A DNA stretch of 28,695 nt from a virus: positions 1-28,695 of the IMG/VR virus record IMGVR_UViG_3300028925_005788; one strand, 5' to 3'. Of this stretch, positions 21,396 through 28,238 are shown piece after piece. Within the stretch, counting starts at the first letter, position 1. Every line of letters starts with the position of its first letter. The translations under genes and the position numbers were made by a program. The notes under the pieces are model-generated. The model made no database searches. It was given only the letters and a program-made list of their open reading frames with translations, and had not been told where the DNA came from.

Positions 21396-21677
21396 ATGGC
21401 ATTTAATCATCCATTCGGGAATTTTTTACAGGCTCACCGGGCAGAGTTTTTTGGTGACCTTCCCGACAATTCAAAGGAGACAAATCATGACAGAAAAGGA
21501 ACCGCAACAAAGCCAAGCCCCTGTGTATCCACCGCTGATAGTCGGGCAGATGCTAGAGAGACTGACCGACGATGTCGGCAGGATGGCGATTCAGTCCGCG
21601 ACGAATCAAGGCTACAACAAGGCGACGTTTGTACAGATCGAAAAACAACTGAAGGATCTAGAGGTAGCGATCGCTAA
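21396..21677 (+). CDS. Overlapping ORF with strong start, uncertain
   Basis: An ATG with an AAAGGAG site (21382-21388) opens a 93-residue frame that overlaps the better-supported gene starting at 21487 in a different frame. The first 30 residues (MAFNHPFGNFLQAHRAEFFG and on) look like ordinary protein; after 21487 the sequence turns into Arg/Asp/Ser-rich low-complexity text of the kind made by reading a real gene out of frame. It may be a leader peptide, a truncated gene that once ended earlier, or an untranslated artefact. Confidence 0.3.
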   Translation: MAFNHPFGNFLQAHRAEFFGDLPDNSKETNHDRKGTATKPSPCVSTADSRADARETDRRCRQDGDSVRDESRLQQGDVCTDRKTTEGSRGSDR

Positions 21678-21756
21678 AATCACGCAGTCGCAAGTTACTG
21701 TCATGGAGTCCTTGAGGTTATTGGTCACAGACATCGACGAGGATAACCAATGCTAA
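21487..21756 (+). CDS. 89-residue helical protein, unknown
   Basis: The start at 21487 is chosen for its AAAGGAG site (21474-21480); an in-frame GTG at 21451 has no better site. The peptide begins MTEKEPQQSQAPVYPPLIVG, then a long helix (QMLERLTDDVGRMAIQSA, about residues 21-38) and a second helix (FVQIEKQLKDLEVAIAKI, about 48-65) ending in Asp/Glu. It looks like a coiled-coil dimer. No family is recognised. Its end overlaps the HU/IHF gene by seven bases, so the two are probably translationally coupled. Confidence 0.65.
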   Translation: MTEKEPQQSQAPVYPPLIVGQMLERLTDDVGRMAIQSATNQGYNKATFVQIEKQLKDLEVAIAKITQSQVTVMESLRLLVTDIDEDNQC

Positions 21757-22025
21757 AAATTGACATAGCGGAGCGGGTGGCTCAAGCCACGCAACTTGGA
21801 CGGGCGGAGTCGATCAAAGCGGTCGATGTCCTCTTCGCCACGGTCAAGGCTATTCTTGCCGAAGGCCACTCTCTAGACATCAGAAAGTTCGGGGGTTTTT
21901 CTACACGAAAAAAAAGAGAGCGTATCGGGCGGAACCCGAAGACCAAAGAGCCATGTACAATAACAGCGCGAACAGTTATGAGTTTTAAACCGAGTAAACA
22001 ATTAAAAGAAAAGGTGAATTTATGA
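21750..22025 (+). CDS. HU/IHF-family DNA-binding protein
   Basis: A 91-residue protein of standard HU/IHF length. It has the N-terminal helices (IAERVAQATQLGRAESIKAVDVLFATVKAIL), the turn GHSLDIRKFGGFSTRKKRER (39-58), and the beta-arm sequence GRNPKTKE (60-67) containing the Arg-Asn-Pro intercalating tip, ending in VMSFKPSKQLKEKVN. Such proteins bend or package DNA. A phage copy may assist replication, recombination or packaging, or substitute for the host's factor. It overlaps the preceding gene and, as ATGA, the following small membrane protein. Confidence 0.9.
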   Translation: MLKIDIAERVAQATQLGRAESIKAVDVLFATVKAILAEGHSLDIRKFGGFSTRKKRERIGRNPKTKEPCTITARTVMSFKPSKQLKEKVNL

Positions 22026-22174
22026 GAGCATATTCGGAAGCAGATCTACTATTAATTTTGGTCGGCGTGTTGCTGTTTATTTTTGGTAGCATCTGCGCTT
22101 ACGTTTTATATTGTTGGAACGAAGAAGTTTTTGAAGACGAAATAATGGAGGAGCAATATCATGATTACGAATGA
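22022..22174 (+). CDS. 50-residue single-pass membrane protein
   Basis: ATG at 22022 overlaps the HU/IHF stop (ATGA), and the frame runs to TGA at 22172-22174, overlapping the start of the exonuclease gene (22161). The peptide has a hydrophobic segment at about residues 8-30 (DLLLILVGVLLFIFGSICAYV) and an acidic cytoplasmic-like tail (NEEVFEDEIMEEQYHDYE). Overlap at both ends and the clear membrane helix support expression. Its last codons also hold the GGAG and ATG used by the exonuclease gene. A similar end, MEQYHDEDED, occurs at 26120-26149. Confidence 0.6.
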   Translation: MRAYSEADLLLILVGVLLFIFGSICAYVLYCWNEEVFEDEIMEEQYHDYE

Positions 22175-23123
22175 ACAAAAAGAATTGAAAGCTGGAAGGC
22201 TCGGAGCGTCGCAAGTTGCGGCGGCTCTGGGCCTTTCGCCGTTTCAAACCCCGGCGCAACTGGCAATGGAGATCCTCGGCAGGATACCTGCGCAGGTAGA
22301 GAACGACGCGATGCGTGGCGGGAACATTATGGAACCTGCAATCGCAAAACTGTATACATCACAAACAGGGATTGATATTTTTCCCGACAACACAACCTAC
22401 ACTCACCCAGAATACGACTGGCTGATCTGCCATCCCGATTATTATAAACCCTGTGGACTAGAAAGCAGGACTCTGATCGAAATCAAGAACGTCGGCGCAC
22501 GTCAGCGTTACCGCTGGGATGAAGGTGTCCCGGTTCACGTGGTCGCACAGGTCGTGCTTCAGTCTTTGTTGACTGGCTGCACTGACGTGGAAGTCGTTGC
22601 CTTCTTCGGCGGCTGGGAGGTGGAGATCTTCCCGCTGACCATTACCAAAAAACAGCAAGACGGATTGCTGTACAAGGTCGCCGCCTTCTGGGTCGATTGG
22701 ATTGAAAAAAATATGATACCGCCAGTCTGCGATAAAGATCTTGAAATGATAAAAACCTTGTACCCCACGTCGGACAACGTGGAAGAGGCAACCGCGACAC
22801 CAAAGGTTATGGAAGATGTTAAAAGTTTCAGGGAATATAAAATTCTTCGCAACCAGATGGACAAAACCATTGGGACGCTGGAAGCTAAGATCAGGTTGAT
22901 GATGGGGGGCTCGGCGATTCTTCTTAACCCTGACGGCACGAGGGAGTTCACCTATAAGCAGGCGAAGCCTTCGGTCAAGACTGACTGGGAGAATATGGTT
23001 CTTGAATTGTGCGACGAGTACGAAGTGGACTCTTTGCGCTATGATAATTTTTTAAACAAGAACACAAAAACAAAAGAGGGATCACGTCGGTTCCTCGACA
23101 AACACGTTTACGATAAGGACTAG
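22161..23123 (+). CDS. YqaJ-type viral exonuclease / recombinase
   Basis: A 320-residue lambda-exonuclease-like protein of the PD-(D/E)XK fold. It opens with KAGRLGASQVAAALGLSPFQTP (10-31), typical of YqaJ proteins, and has MRGGNIMEPAIAKLY (51-65) with E58. Likely metal ligands are D93 (HPDYY) and E107/K109 in LIEIKN. The helix HVVAQVVLQSLLTG (126-139) is the usual substrate-binding element. Such enzymes resect one strand of a duplex so that RecT can anneal the exposed strand, and a RecT gene follows at 23891. The ribosome site is GGAGGAG; the start overlaps the preceding gene by 14 bases. Confidence 0.88.
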   Translation: MITNEQKELKAGRLGASQVAAALGLSPFQTPAQLAMEILGRIPAQVENDAMRGGNIMEPAIAKLYTSQTGIDIFPDNTTYTHPEYDWLICHPDYYKPCGLESRTLIEIKNVGARQRYRWDEGVPVHVVAQVVLQSLLTGCTDVEVVAFFGGWEVEIFPLTITKKQQDGLLYKVAAFWVDWIEKNMIPPVCDKDLEMIKTLYPTSDNVEEATATPKVMEDVKSFREYKILRNQMDKTIGTLEAKIRLMMGGSAILLNPDGTREFTYKQAKPSVKTDWENMVLELCDEYEVDSLRYDNFLNKNTKTKEGSRRFLDKHVYDKD

Positions 23124-23124
23124 C

Positions 23125-23730
23125 ATGGACGAATTTGACACAGGCTGGGATCTCGAAAAGATTCATGACACGGTCATTCTGTTGCGCGAGTACTGGGATC
23201 ACCGCAGTCCACAGATCCCCTTCTACACGCTAGGCAAGGCGGCATATCTGGACGGAAACACCGACGCATATTTTGAGGGCGTTAAAACGGTCAACCCGAT
23301 CTTAAAAGATTATCTTGGTTTTATGTATGACGATCTAAAAGATATGCTCTCGGCAATTTTGCGGGAACCTGTCGGAACCCTTCCCAGCGTTGCCTTGCCG
23401 GGGTTCCATGTTTTTCCGAGTGACCCTGTGTTCCTTGGAATGTGGGGGAACTGGCACGTCGATATTCCGCATCAAACACTAAGCCTTGGCAACCAAGAAC
23501 CTTGGGCGTTCACTGTCGCGATCACCCTGCCCACTGGTGGGGCTGGTCAAGACAGGCGGATCGACAACAAAGAAGTGTATCTTGAATATGAGCCGGGTAA
23601 AATGTATCTGACAAACGGTGAGACAGTTCACCGGATCACTTCTTACAAAGAGTATGTTCCAAACGAGTACCGAGTCACTTTGCAAGGTCACCTGATCAGG
23701 GTGGACGGCAGTTTAATAATGTTCTGGTGA
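23125..23730 (+). CDS. 2OG-Fe(II) oxygenase-like protein
   Basis: A 201-residue protein with the jelly-roll oxygenase signature. HVD at 111-113 provides the first His and Asp iron ligands, H169 in NGETVHRI is the distal His and R183 in EYRVTLQGH sits where a 2-oxoglutarate-binding Arg is expected. Strands AFTVAITLPTGG (128-139) and YEPGKMYLTNGE (155-166) fit the fold. Substrate unknown: protein side chain and nucleobase hydroxylation are both known for the fold. It is placed between the exonuclease and annealing-protein genes, starting one base after the exonuclease stop. Confidence 0.7.
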   Translation: MDEFDTGWDLEKIHDTVILLREYWDHRSPQIPFYTLGKAAYLDGNTDAYFEGVKTVNPILKDYLGFMYDDLKDMLSAILREPVGTLPSVALPGFHVFPSDPVFLGMWGNWHVDIPHQTLSLGNQEPWAFTVAITLPTGGAGQDRRIDNKEVYLEYEPGKMYLTNGETVHRITSYKEYVPNEYRVTLQGHLIRVDGSLIMFW

Positions 23731-23734
23731 AAAC

Positions 23735-23887
23735 ATGAAGCTAGAAAACATCGAAGCATGGATCAAAGGGAAGCCCGAATACACGGTAACCAAGAGCGGG
23801 AAGAAAAAGAAGGAGAGAGAATTTCACCGCTACTCTTGTTTCCTTAGACTGGTTATCCTCACACTTTTAAAATTAGCAAAGGAGTAA
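23735..23887 (+). CDS. 50-residue Lys-rich small protein, possible
   Basis: ATG at 23735, four bases after the oxygenase stop, opens a frame to TAA at 23885. The peptide begins MKLENIEAWIKGKPEY, then a very basic run (SGKKKKEREFHRYS) and a hydrophobic end (FLRLVILTLLKLA). No ribosome site stands out at 5' distance, although the gap fits the operon spacing. Its last codons contain the AAAGGAG ribosome site of the RecT gene, so translation of it would pass directly to RecT. It may be a real small gene or a chance reading frame. Confidence 0.4.
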   Translation: MKLENIEAWIKGKPEYTVTKSGKKKKEREFHRYSCFLRLVILTLLKLAKE

Positions 23888-23890
23888 ATC

Positions 23891-24964
23891 ATGAATGAAG
23901 TAGCAACAGTAAAACCCAACGAGAAAATGCAAACCATCACCGACCTTATAGAGATGAGGAAGGGTGAGATCGCCAAGGCCGCGCCGAAGATTCTGGACAC
24001 CACTAGACTGACACGGATCTGCCTGTCATCAATCCAAAAGAACCCGCTCCTGTTGGAGTGTTCCCCAGCGTCTCTAGTTCGCTGCATAATGGACGCGGCG
24101 ACATTCGGCCTTATACCCGATGGCGCAACAAACGAGGCCCACCTAGTCCCGTTCTACTCTTCTAAGAAGAAACAGTACGAATGCCAGTTCATGCCGGGAT
24201 ACTCTGGAATTATTAAGCTGGCCCTTCAGTCAGGATTTGTCAACGGCGTGGAGCTTCACGAGGTCTATGCTAACGACGAGTTTGATTTTAGGTATGGCCT
24301 AGATCCAATGTTGAATCACAAACCAACAGAGGGCAAGACAGGGGATCTGCGGGGAGTTTACTGCATCGTGTTCACATCCACTGGGCATAAGACCTTTGAG
24401 TTCATGAGCAAGACAAAGGCTGAAGAGCATAGGGACAAGTTTTCCAAGTCCAAGAATAAGTCCGGTCAACACTATGGCCCTTGGGCGGATCACTTCACTG
24501 CGATGGCGATGAAGACAGTCCTGAAAAAAGGATTGAAGTACACGCCGAAGTCAAGCGAACTTGCCGCCGCATTGTCTCTCGACAATCTCCAAGAAGCGGG
24601 GCTTGATCGGGATGATCCGACGATTGACATCACTCCACCAACAGGCCCAGCAAAAACTGGGACGGCAGGATTTGAGAATGCGCTGGGTGAAGGGGCGATT
24701 AATGTAGAGGACACAATGACGGCTGGCGATGATGGAGACATCCCGCTGGACGGTGACCCGACTGACCCGAGCGTTGATCTGAAGCTGGCGATCTGTGACC
24801 ACTTGGAAGATATGTTCCCTAAAAACAAGAAGAAGCAATTGCAACATCTTCTCGGAACCGTGGAGAAAATTTGCGATCCTTCTTTTGATTTTCTTTCGAT
24901 CAAGAATGTCGAAGGACTCACATCTAAATTAGCGGCGCAGGTTGCCAGCGTTTATTTCAAGTGA
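23891..24964 (+). CDS. recT: RecT-family single-strand annealing protein
   Basis: A 357-residue protein. Residues about 15-235 match the RecT core: LLLECSPASLVRCIMDAATFGLIPDGATNEAHLVPF (54-89), MPGYSGIIKLALQSG (101-115) and the FTAMAMKTVLKKGLKY region (about 202-217). It anneals complementary single strands and works with the exonuclease encoded upstream. The C-terminal 110 residues are an acidic, Gly/Thr/Asp-rich linker followed by a short helical tail, longer than in classical RecT and possibly a partner-binding extension. The ribosome site is AAAGGAG. Its stop overlaps the next gene's GTG start. Confidence 0.88.
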   Translation: MNEVATVKPNEKMQTITDLIEMRKGEIAKAAPKILDTTRLTRICLSSIQKNPLLLECSPASLVRCIMDAATFGLIPDGATNEAHLVPFYSSKKKQYECQFMPGYSGIIKLALQSGFVNGVELHEVYANDEFDFRYGLDPMLNHKPTEGKTGDLRGVYCIVFTSTGHKTFEFMSKTKAEEHRDKFSKSKNKSGQHYGPWADHFTAMAMKTVLKKGLKYTPKSSELAAALSLDNLQEAGLDRDDPTIDITPPTGPAKTGTAGFENALGEGAINVEDTMTAGDDGDIPLDGDPTDPSVDLKLAICDHLEDMFPKNKKKQLQHLLGTVEKICDPSFDFLSIKNVEGLTSKLAAQVASVYFK

Positions 24965-25296
24965 GAACCAAGGACGGTAATGCTAATGACTATGGGGATT
25001 TGCCGATGTTTGACGGTCGTCACTACGATCATAAAAAAGATGCGGTGCGACTCACAAAGCAGATGGCTATAATTTATCGCGCTCTTCTGGTGCAGTCTTC
25101 CCCCGAGGGAGAATGGTTAACCTTAGAGGAGATCAACAGGCTTTTTATCGAGCCTCTTCCTTTGCCAAGCATATCAGCCCAACTTCGTAACATGAGAAAG
25201 AAAAAATTTGGGGGGTTAAATGTGAAGGGTAGGTACAGGACAGGGACGCGAATTTTTGAGTACAAATATTTTCAAGGAGAATATAGAGATGAATGA
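24961..25296 (+). CDS. Winged-helix-like DNA-binding protein, putative
   Basis: A 111-residue protein starting at a GTG that overlaps the RecT stop. An N-terminal polar stretch precedes a likely winged helix-turn-helix: MAIIYRALLVQSSPEGEWLTLEEINRLF (about residues 35-62), then LPSISAQLRNMRKKKFGGLNV (about 68-88), with a wing-like YRTGTRIFEYKYF. The arrangement 'W-T-L-E-E-I ... S-I-S-A-Q-L-R' is typical of small phage proteins that recognise DNA or regulate RecT operons, but no characterised homologue can be named. The stop overlaps the start region of the zinc-ribbon gene. Confidence 0.6.
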   Translation: MRTKDGNANDYGDLPMFDGRHYDHKKDAVRLTKQMAIIYRALLVQSSPEGEWLTLEEINRLFIEPLPLPSISAQLRNMRKKKFGGLNVKGRYRTGTRIFEYKYFQGEYRDE

Positions 25297-25786
25297 AGTT
25301 CGGGTCTACGACGCAAGCGGCAATCTAAAGAAAACGATTAGTGCTAAAGAGCTAAACACCCAGATGTGGAAAAGGATGGGTGTAAATATCAACATGAAAT
25401 TTAAAGTGGAAACGCGACAATGCTTAGAATGCAAAAAGGTTTTCACTGTGCTTAATAAGTTTCAAAAATATTGCAAGCCCGACAACGGTGACGACCTGTC
25501 GAGAGACAGTGGCGAGAGCAAGTGCGCGAAGGCTGCCTACAGGCGCAAATTGAAAGTTCCGCAAATGGAGAAAACATGCCAAGAATGTGGGGCTAGTTTT
25601 ATGGGCAGCAAGTCGAGAGTGTTCTGCCAAGATCCATGCAAGGGTGTAGGCAAGAGTGAGGGCGGCCCAATCCCTGCAAGGCCTTGTGCTATTTGCAAAA
25701 AGATATATCAGCCCAAGTCTAATCGAGGAAAATTTTGCGGAGATCCATGTTCATGGTATGACACTAAGCCAGCTAGGGTCATCTGA
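25289..25786 (+). CDS. Three-zinc-ribbon protein
   Basis: The start at 25289 is chosen over 25256 since AAGGAG (25274-25279) precedes it. The 165-residue protein has three Cys4 sets: C45-C48-C62-C79, C97-C100-C113-C117 and C133-C136-C150-C154, the last two sharing an FC-x-DPC ending. Each resembles a treble-clef or zinc-ribbon knuckle. Residues 1-27 (MNEVRVYDASGNLKKT...W) match the N-terminus of the protein at 25806. Nucleic-acid or nuclease partner binding is plausible; the function is unknown. The gene overlaps the end of the winged-helix gene by eight bases. Confidence 0.7.
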   Translation: MNEVRVYDASGNLKKTISAKELNTQMWKRMGVNINMKFKVETRQCLECKKVFTVLNKFQKYCKPDNGDDLSRDSGESKCAKAAYRRKLKVPQMEKTCQECGASFMGSKSRVFCQDPCKGVGKSEGGPIPARPCAICKKIYQPKSNRGKFCGDPCSWYDTKPARVI

Positions 25787-25805
25787 TTGAAGGAGCGAGA
25801 AGGTC

Positions 25806-26012
25806 ATGGAAGAGTGCAGAATTTATGACAAGCACGGGAAATTAGTAGAGGTTTATACAAAAGCATTTTTAAGTAAAAAGCATTGGCTGGATTTCGAGAA
25901 AGGTTTTAGAGGGCCAATAGCAATTAGAAAAAACAAGTCTGACTTGATTAGGATTGAACAAGCAAGGCTAAAGGGGGAGGATGAAGATATCAAAGTTCAA
26001 CAGAAAGATTAA
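25806..26012 (+). CDS. Small protein sharing N-terminal module with zinc-ribbon protein
   Basis: A 68-residue protein beginning MEECRIYDKHGKLVEVYTKA and continuing to a W at about residue 27 and a charged tail. Residues 1-27 align with the zinc-ribbon protein's start (VRVYDASGNLKKT... W): the Y-D-x-x-G-x-L core and the spacing to the Trp are conserved. It ends in acidic/polar residues (EDEDIKVQQKD). A GGAGCGAG site precedes the ATG. Nothing is known about the module; duplication of a small adaptor domain is the simplest reading. It overlaps the next small frame by 32 bases. Confidence 0.6.
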   Translation: MEECRIYDKHGKLVEVYTKAFLSKKHWLDFEKGFRGPIAIRKNKSDLIRIEQARLKGEDEDIKVQQKD

Positions 26013-26163
26013 AAGAAGGCTTACCACTAGGACACAGTGTTCTCCTAAAAAAAAGAACATGCGAACTGCTGAAGCGTTGAAGAAAGCAAAACTAACAAAA
26101 TACTCAAAACTTTTATCTATGGAGCAATATCATGATGAAGACGAAGATCAAACCAATTACTGA
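25981..26163 (+). CDS. 60-residue basic protein, possible
   Basis: A Lys/Arg-rich frame (MKISKFNRKIKRRLTTRTQC and on) that overlaps the end of the 25806 gene by 32 bases and the GroES-like gene by 32 bases. GGGGGAGG lies directly before the ATG, so spacing is poor. Its C-terminus, MEQYHDEDEDQTNY, resembles the end of the small membrane protein at 22022. The A-rich base composition could give a Lys-rich frame by chance, but both ends lie in the coupled gene string. Confidence 0.35.
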   Translation: MKISKFNRKIKRRLTTRTQCSPKKKNMRTAEALKKAKLTKYSKLLSMEQYHDEDEDQTNY

Positions 26164-26425
26164 CAGAGTATGGGTAAAGCCGACAGAGAAGAAGACCCAG
26201 CTTCCTAGCGGGATTCACTTACCACAGGCGTTTGCAAATTCTATAAAAGGTTCTGGAAGTTCTACGACAAAGGGAACTGTCCTATATGTCGGGCCAGAGG
26301 TTACGACGGTTAAAAAGAATGATGTCGTTTACTTTTCAGATTTTACTGGGATGGAAATTAATTACGAAGAGTCACTGGTTTTAGTTATGAAAGAAGATGA
26401 GATCATGGCGGTGGATCTTGGATGA
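26132..26425 (+). CDS. GroES-like co-chaperonin (Cpn10)
   Basis: A 97-residue protein of GroES length. IKPITDRVWVKPTEKKTQLPSGIHLPQ (about residues 6-32) has the strand 'IKPLxDRVxVKP' and a mobile-loop Ile-x-Leu (IHL) comparable to GroES IVL, followed by a longer loop (NSIKGSGSSTTK). GTVLYVGPEVTTVKKNDVVYFSDF (48-71) and LVLVMKEDEIMAV (83-95) complete the barrel. Phage co-chaperonins such as T4 gp31 work with host GroEL to fold coat protein. Here it is encoded beside replication genes, not head genes. The start at 26132 or 26135 cannot be separated; GGAG lies upstream. Confidence 0.88.
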   Translation: MMKTKIKPITDRVWVKPTEKKTQLPSGIHLPQAFANSIKGSGSSTTKGTVLYVGPEVTTVKKNDVVYFSDFTGMEINYEESLVLVMKEDEIMAVDLG

Positions 26426-27323
26426 CATCGAAGGGGTAAATAAAAAGTATCCGTCTTTCCAGTTTTATCCAAACGATTTTATGATGGATAGCAAAGTTGT
26501 AGCCATGCCAACATTAGCTTGCGGGATGTATATAAAACTACTCTGCTATGACTGGATGAATGACGGGATCTTGAACGATATACATGTTATCCAGAAACTA
26601 AGTGGACTTGAAATCCATTTAATAGATGACGATATAGAGATTGATATGCTTTTTAAGCACGTCAGGGATTGCTTTGTTTTCCACCCAGACAAGCCGGGAC
26701 ACATCACCAACCCTAGACTGTACAAGGATCGTAAACGCCTTGAAGACAATCACCTAGCAAAGGTTGCCAACGGCAGGAAGGGTGGCGACGCTAAAGCAAA
26801 GGCACAGCAAGCTAGTAGCGAAGCCCTAGCGAATTCTAGCAAAGGTGTAGCAAAGTCTAGCACTTCAGTTTCAGTTTCATCTTCAGTTTCAACTTCAATT
26901 ACAAAAGACAAAGATCTTAAAACACTTGTTGTTCTAGAAAACGAAAAGTGGTTTGAGGCAGACTGGAAGGTCTACCCGAAAGGCGGTAACAAAAAACGGG
27001 CGAAGGTTCACTACCTGAAGACTGTCAAGACCGAGGCTGATAGAGAAGAGTTTGTTTTTAAGACTGCCGACTATCTTAATGGAGTAGATGATCCGACATA
27101 TTATAAAAACGGTGACACTTGGTTCTGTAACTGGGACACTCACGAGGTTAAGGCTACCGCCCCAAGAAAGACCAAGGGGCAGAAACTTCAAGAGGATCGT
27201 TTCTCTGGATTAAAAACAGCAATGGAAAAAATCGAAAGAGAGGAGAACTCAAATGGAAAAGAAAACACTAGTCAGAGGATTAACATATTTGACCGCAAGC
27301 AACTTAATTCAGGAACCAAGTGA
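26397..27323 (+). CDS. Replication initiator-like protein (DUF1376 N-terminus)
   Basis: A 308-residue protein. PSFQFYPNDFMMDSKVVAMPTLACGMYIKLL (about residues 19-49) and DWMNDGIL match DUF1376, the N-terminal domain of many phage replication proteins. A Ser/Thr/Ala-rich linker follows (about 140-168), then a C-terminal part (FEADWKVYPKGGNKKRAKVHYLKTV, about 186-210) resembling primosomal or O-like initiators. The initiator would bind the origin and recruit the loader encoded next. Start uncertain: no good ribosome site, and an in-frame TTG at 26418 is an alternative. The gene overlaps the co-chaperonin gene by 29 bases. Confidence 0.7.
   Translation: MRSWRWILDDIEGVNKKYPSFQFYPNDFMMDSKVVAMPTLACGMYIKLLCYDWMNDGILNDIHVIQKLSGLEIHLIDDDIEIDMLFKHVRDCFVFHPDKPGHITNPRLYKDRKRLEDNHLAKVANGRKGGDAKAKAQQASSEALANSSKGVAKSSTSVSVSSSVSTSITKDKDLKTLVVLENEKWFEADWKVYPKGGNKKRAKVHYLKTVKTEADREEFVFKTADYLNGVDDPTYYKNGDTWFCNWDTHEVKATAPRKTKGQKLQEDRFSGLKTAMEKIEREENSNGKENTSQRINIFDRKQLNSGTK
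26864..26904 (+). repeat. Short TTCAGTTTCA-type repeats in initiator linker
   Basis: Near-repeats of TTCAGTTTCA/TTCAACTTCA encode a Ser/Val/Thr linker (SVSVSSSVSTSIT). Their unit is a multiple of three, so length change would keep the frame. Confidence 0.6.
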
Positions 27324-27813
27324 GTCCGATATTGATTTCTGGTTTTCTCTGGTTGAGGAGTATTCGGACGACATCTATCATGAAGCTATTATCGAGATGG
27401 TGAAGAAAACCACCGAGGCTTTCCCCGGCACGAACATCATTGCAAAGGTCATCGAAAAGATGGACAGGATCGAATCTGACAGAGCCACAAGAATTGAACT
27501 CGACAAAGCTGAAGAACATCGCAAGGCTAGGAAGTTGCTGGCAGATGAACAAGCAAAGCAGCGACTCATCGAAGCGTCCGAAGCTGAGAAGAGATTGCTC
27601 ACTCCAGAGTACCAAGAGAACTTAAGAAAAATGGACGGGGATTTTGGTAAGTACATAAAAGATATGACAGTTAGCTCAATGGCCCACTGCGATAAGTTCA
27701 TAGACGAAACTAGGAAGCCTATTGATCTGGCTGATTTTAAAAAGCCTTGGGATCAGGAACGTATTGAACTTGTCAGGAGAAAACTCAAAGCTAAAACATT
27801 GGCGGGAAAGTAG
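27253..27813 (+). CDS. Helicase-loader-like protein
   Basis: A 186-residue protein. Residues about 8-68 (LTYLTASNLIQEPSESDIDFWFSLVEEYSDDIYHEAIIEMVKKTTEAFPGTNIIAKVIEKM) resemble the all-helical N-terminal domain of phage SPP1 G39P-type helicase loaders: W/F, then 'EAI..MV....FP....I...V'. The rest is a long charged helix (85-125) and a tail with WDQERIELVRR. No ATPase motif is present, as in the G39P type. The start at 27253 overlaps the initiator gene by 71 bases in another frame; AGGAG at 27240 supports it. The pairing with the initiator supports a replication role. Confidence 0.6.
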   Translation: MEKKTLVRGLTYLTASNLIQEPSESDIDFWFSLVEEYSDDIYHEAIIEMVKKTTEAFPGTNIIAKVIEKMDRIESDRATRIELDKAEEHRKARKLLADEQAKQRLIEASEAEKRLLTPEYQENLRKMDGDFGKYIKDMTVSSMAHCDKFIDETRKPIDLADFKKPWDQERIELVRRKLKAKTLAGK

Positions 27814-27848
27814 TATAGAGCCCGAGCTAGGATCAGAAGGAGATCAGA

Positions 27849-28172
27849 ATGTTAAAGCATAAGTACAAGGCGGTCAGGACTGAGCGTGATGGTCATAAGT
27901 TTAGATCCAAAATGGAAGCACGGCGTTACGACGAACTGGTGCTTGCTCAGAGGGCTGGCGAAATTGTGATGTTCATGATGGAGGTTCCATTCAGAATGCC
28001 GGGAACGGTGTACTGGGCGGACTTCATGGTGTTCTGGACTGATGGCTCGGTGACTGTCGAAGATGTTAAGGGCGTGATCACTTCAACTTTTAAGACAAAG
28101 CAGCGCATGATGAAGCAACACTTCCCCAGCGTTGAGATTATTTGCATCACATATAAACGCACGAAAAAATAG
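27849..28172 (+). CDS. DUF1064-type PD-(D/E)XK nuclease
   Basis: A 107-residue protein with the DUF1064 pattern. KYKAVRTERDGHKFRSKMEARRYDEL (5-30) contains E23, YWADFMVFW (55-63) contains D58, and VEDVKGVIT (70-78) contains the E71-D72-x-K74 metal-ion and lysine motif. These are the elements of a PD-(D/E)XK nuclease. In phages this family stands among recombination genes and is thought to resolve branched DNA, though the role is not proven. A clear AAGGAG site (27838-27843) precedes the ATG. It ends one base before another ATG, but the next gene likely starts at 28239. Confidence 0.75.
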   Translation: MLKHKYKAVRTERDGHKFRSKMEARRYDELVLAQRAGEIVMFMMEVPFRMPGTVYWADFMVFWTDGSVTVEDVKGVITSTFKTKQRMMKQHFPSVEIICITYKRTKK

Positions 28173-28238
28173 ATGGTTACGCGGCCTCTGGTAATACAGG
28201 GGTTGCGCTCTCAGGGGAACTTCATTACAATTTATTAC

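Noticed and set aside
21760-21790. TTGACA near the start of the HU/IHF gene as a promoter
   Set aside because: No acceptable -10 element at 16-18 bases and it lies within coding sequence.
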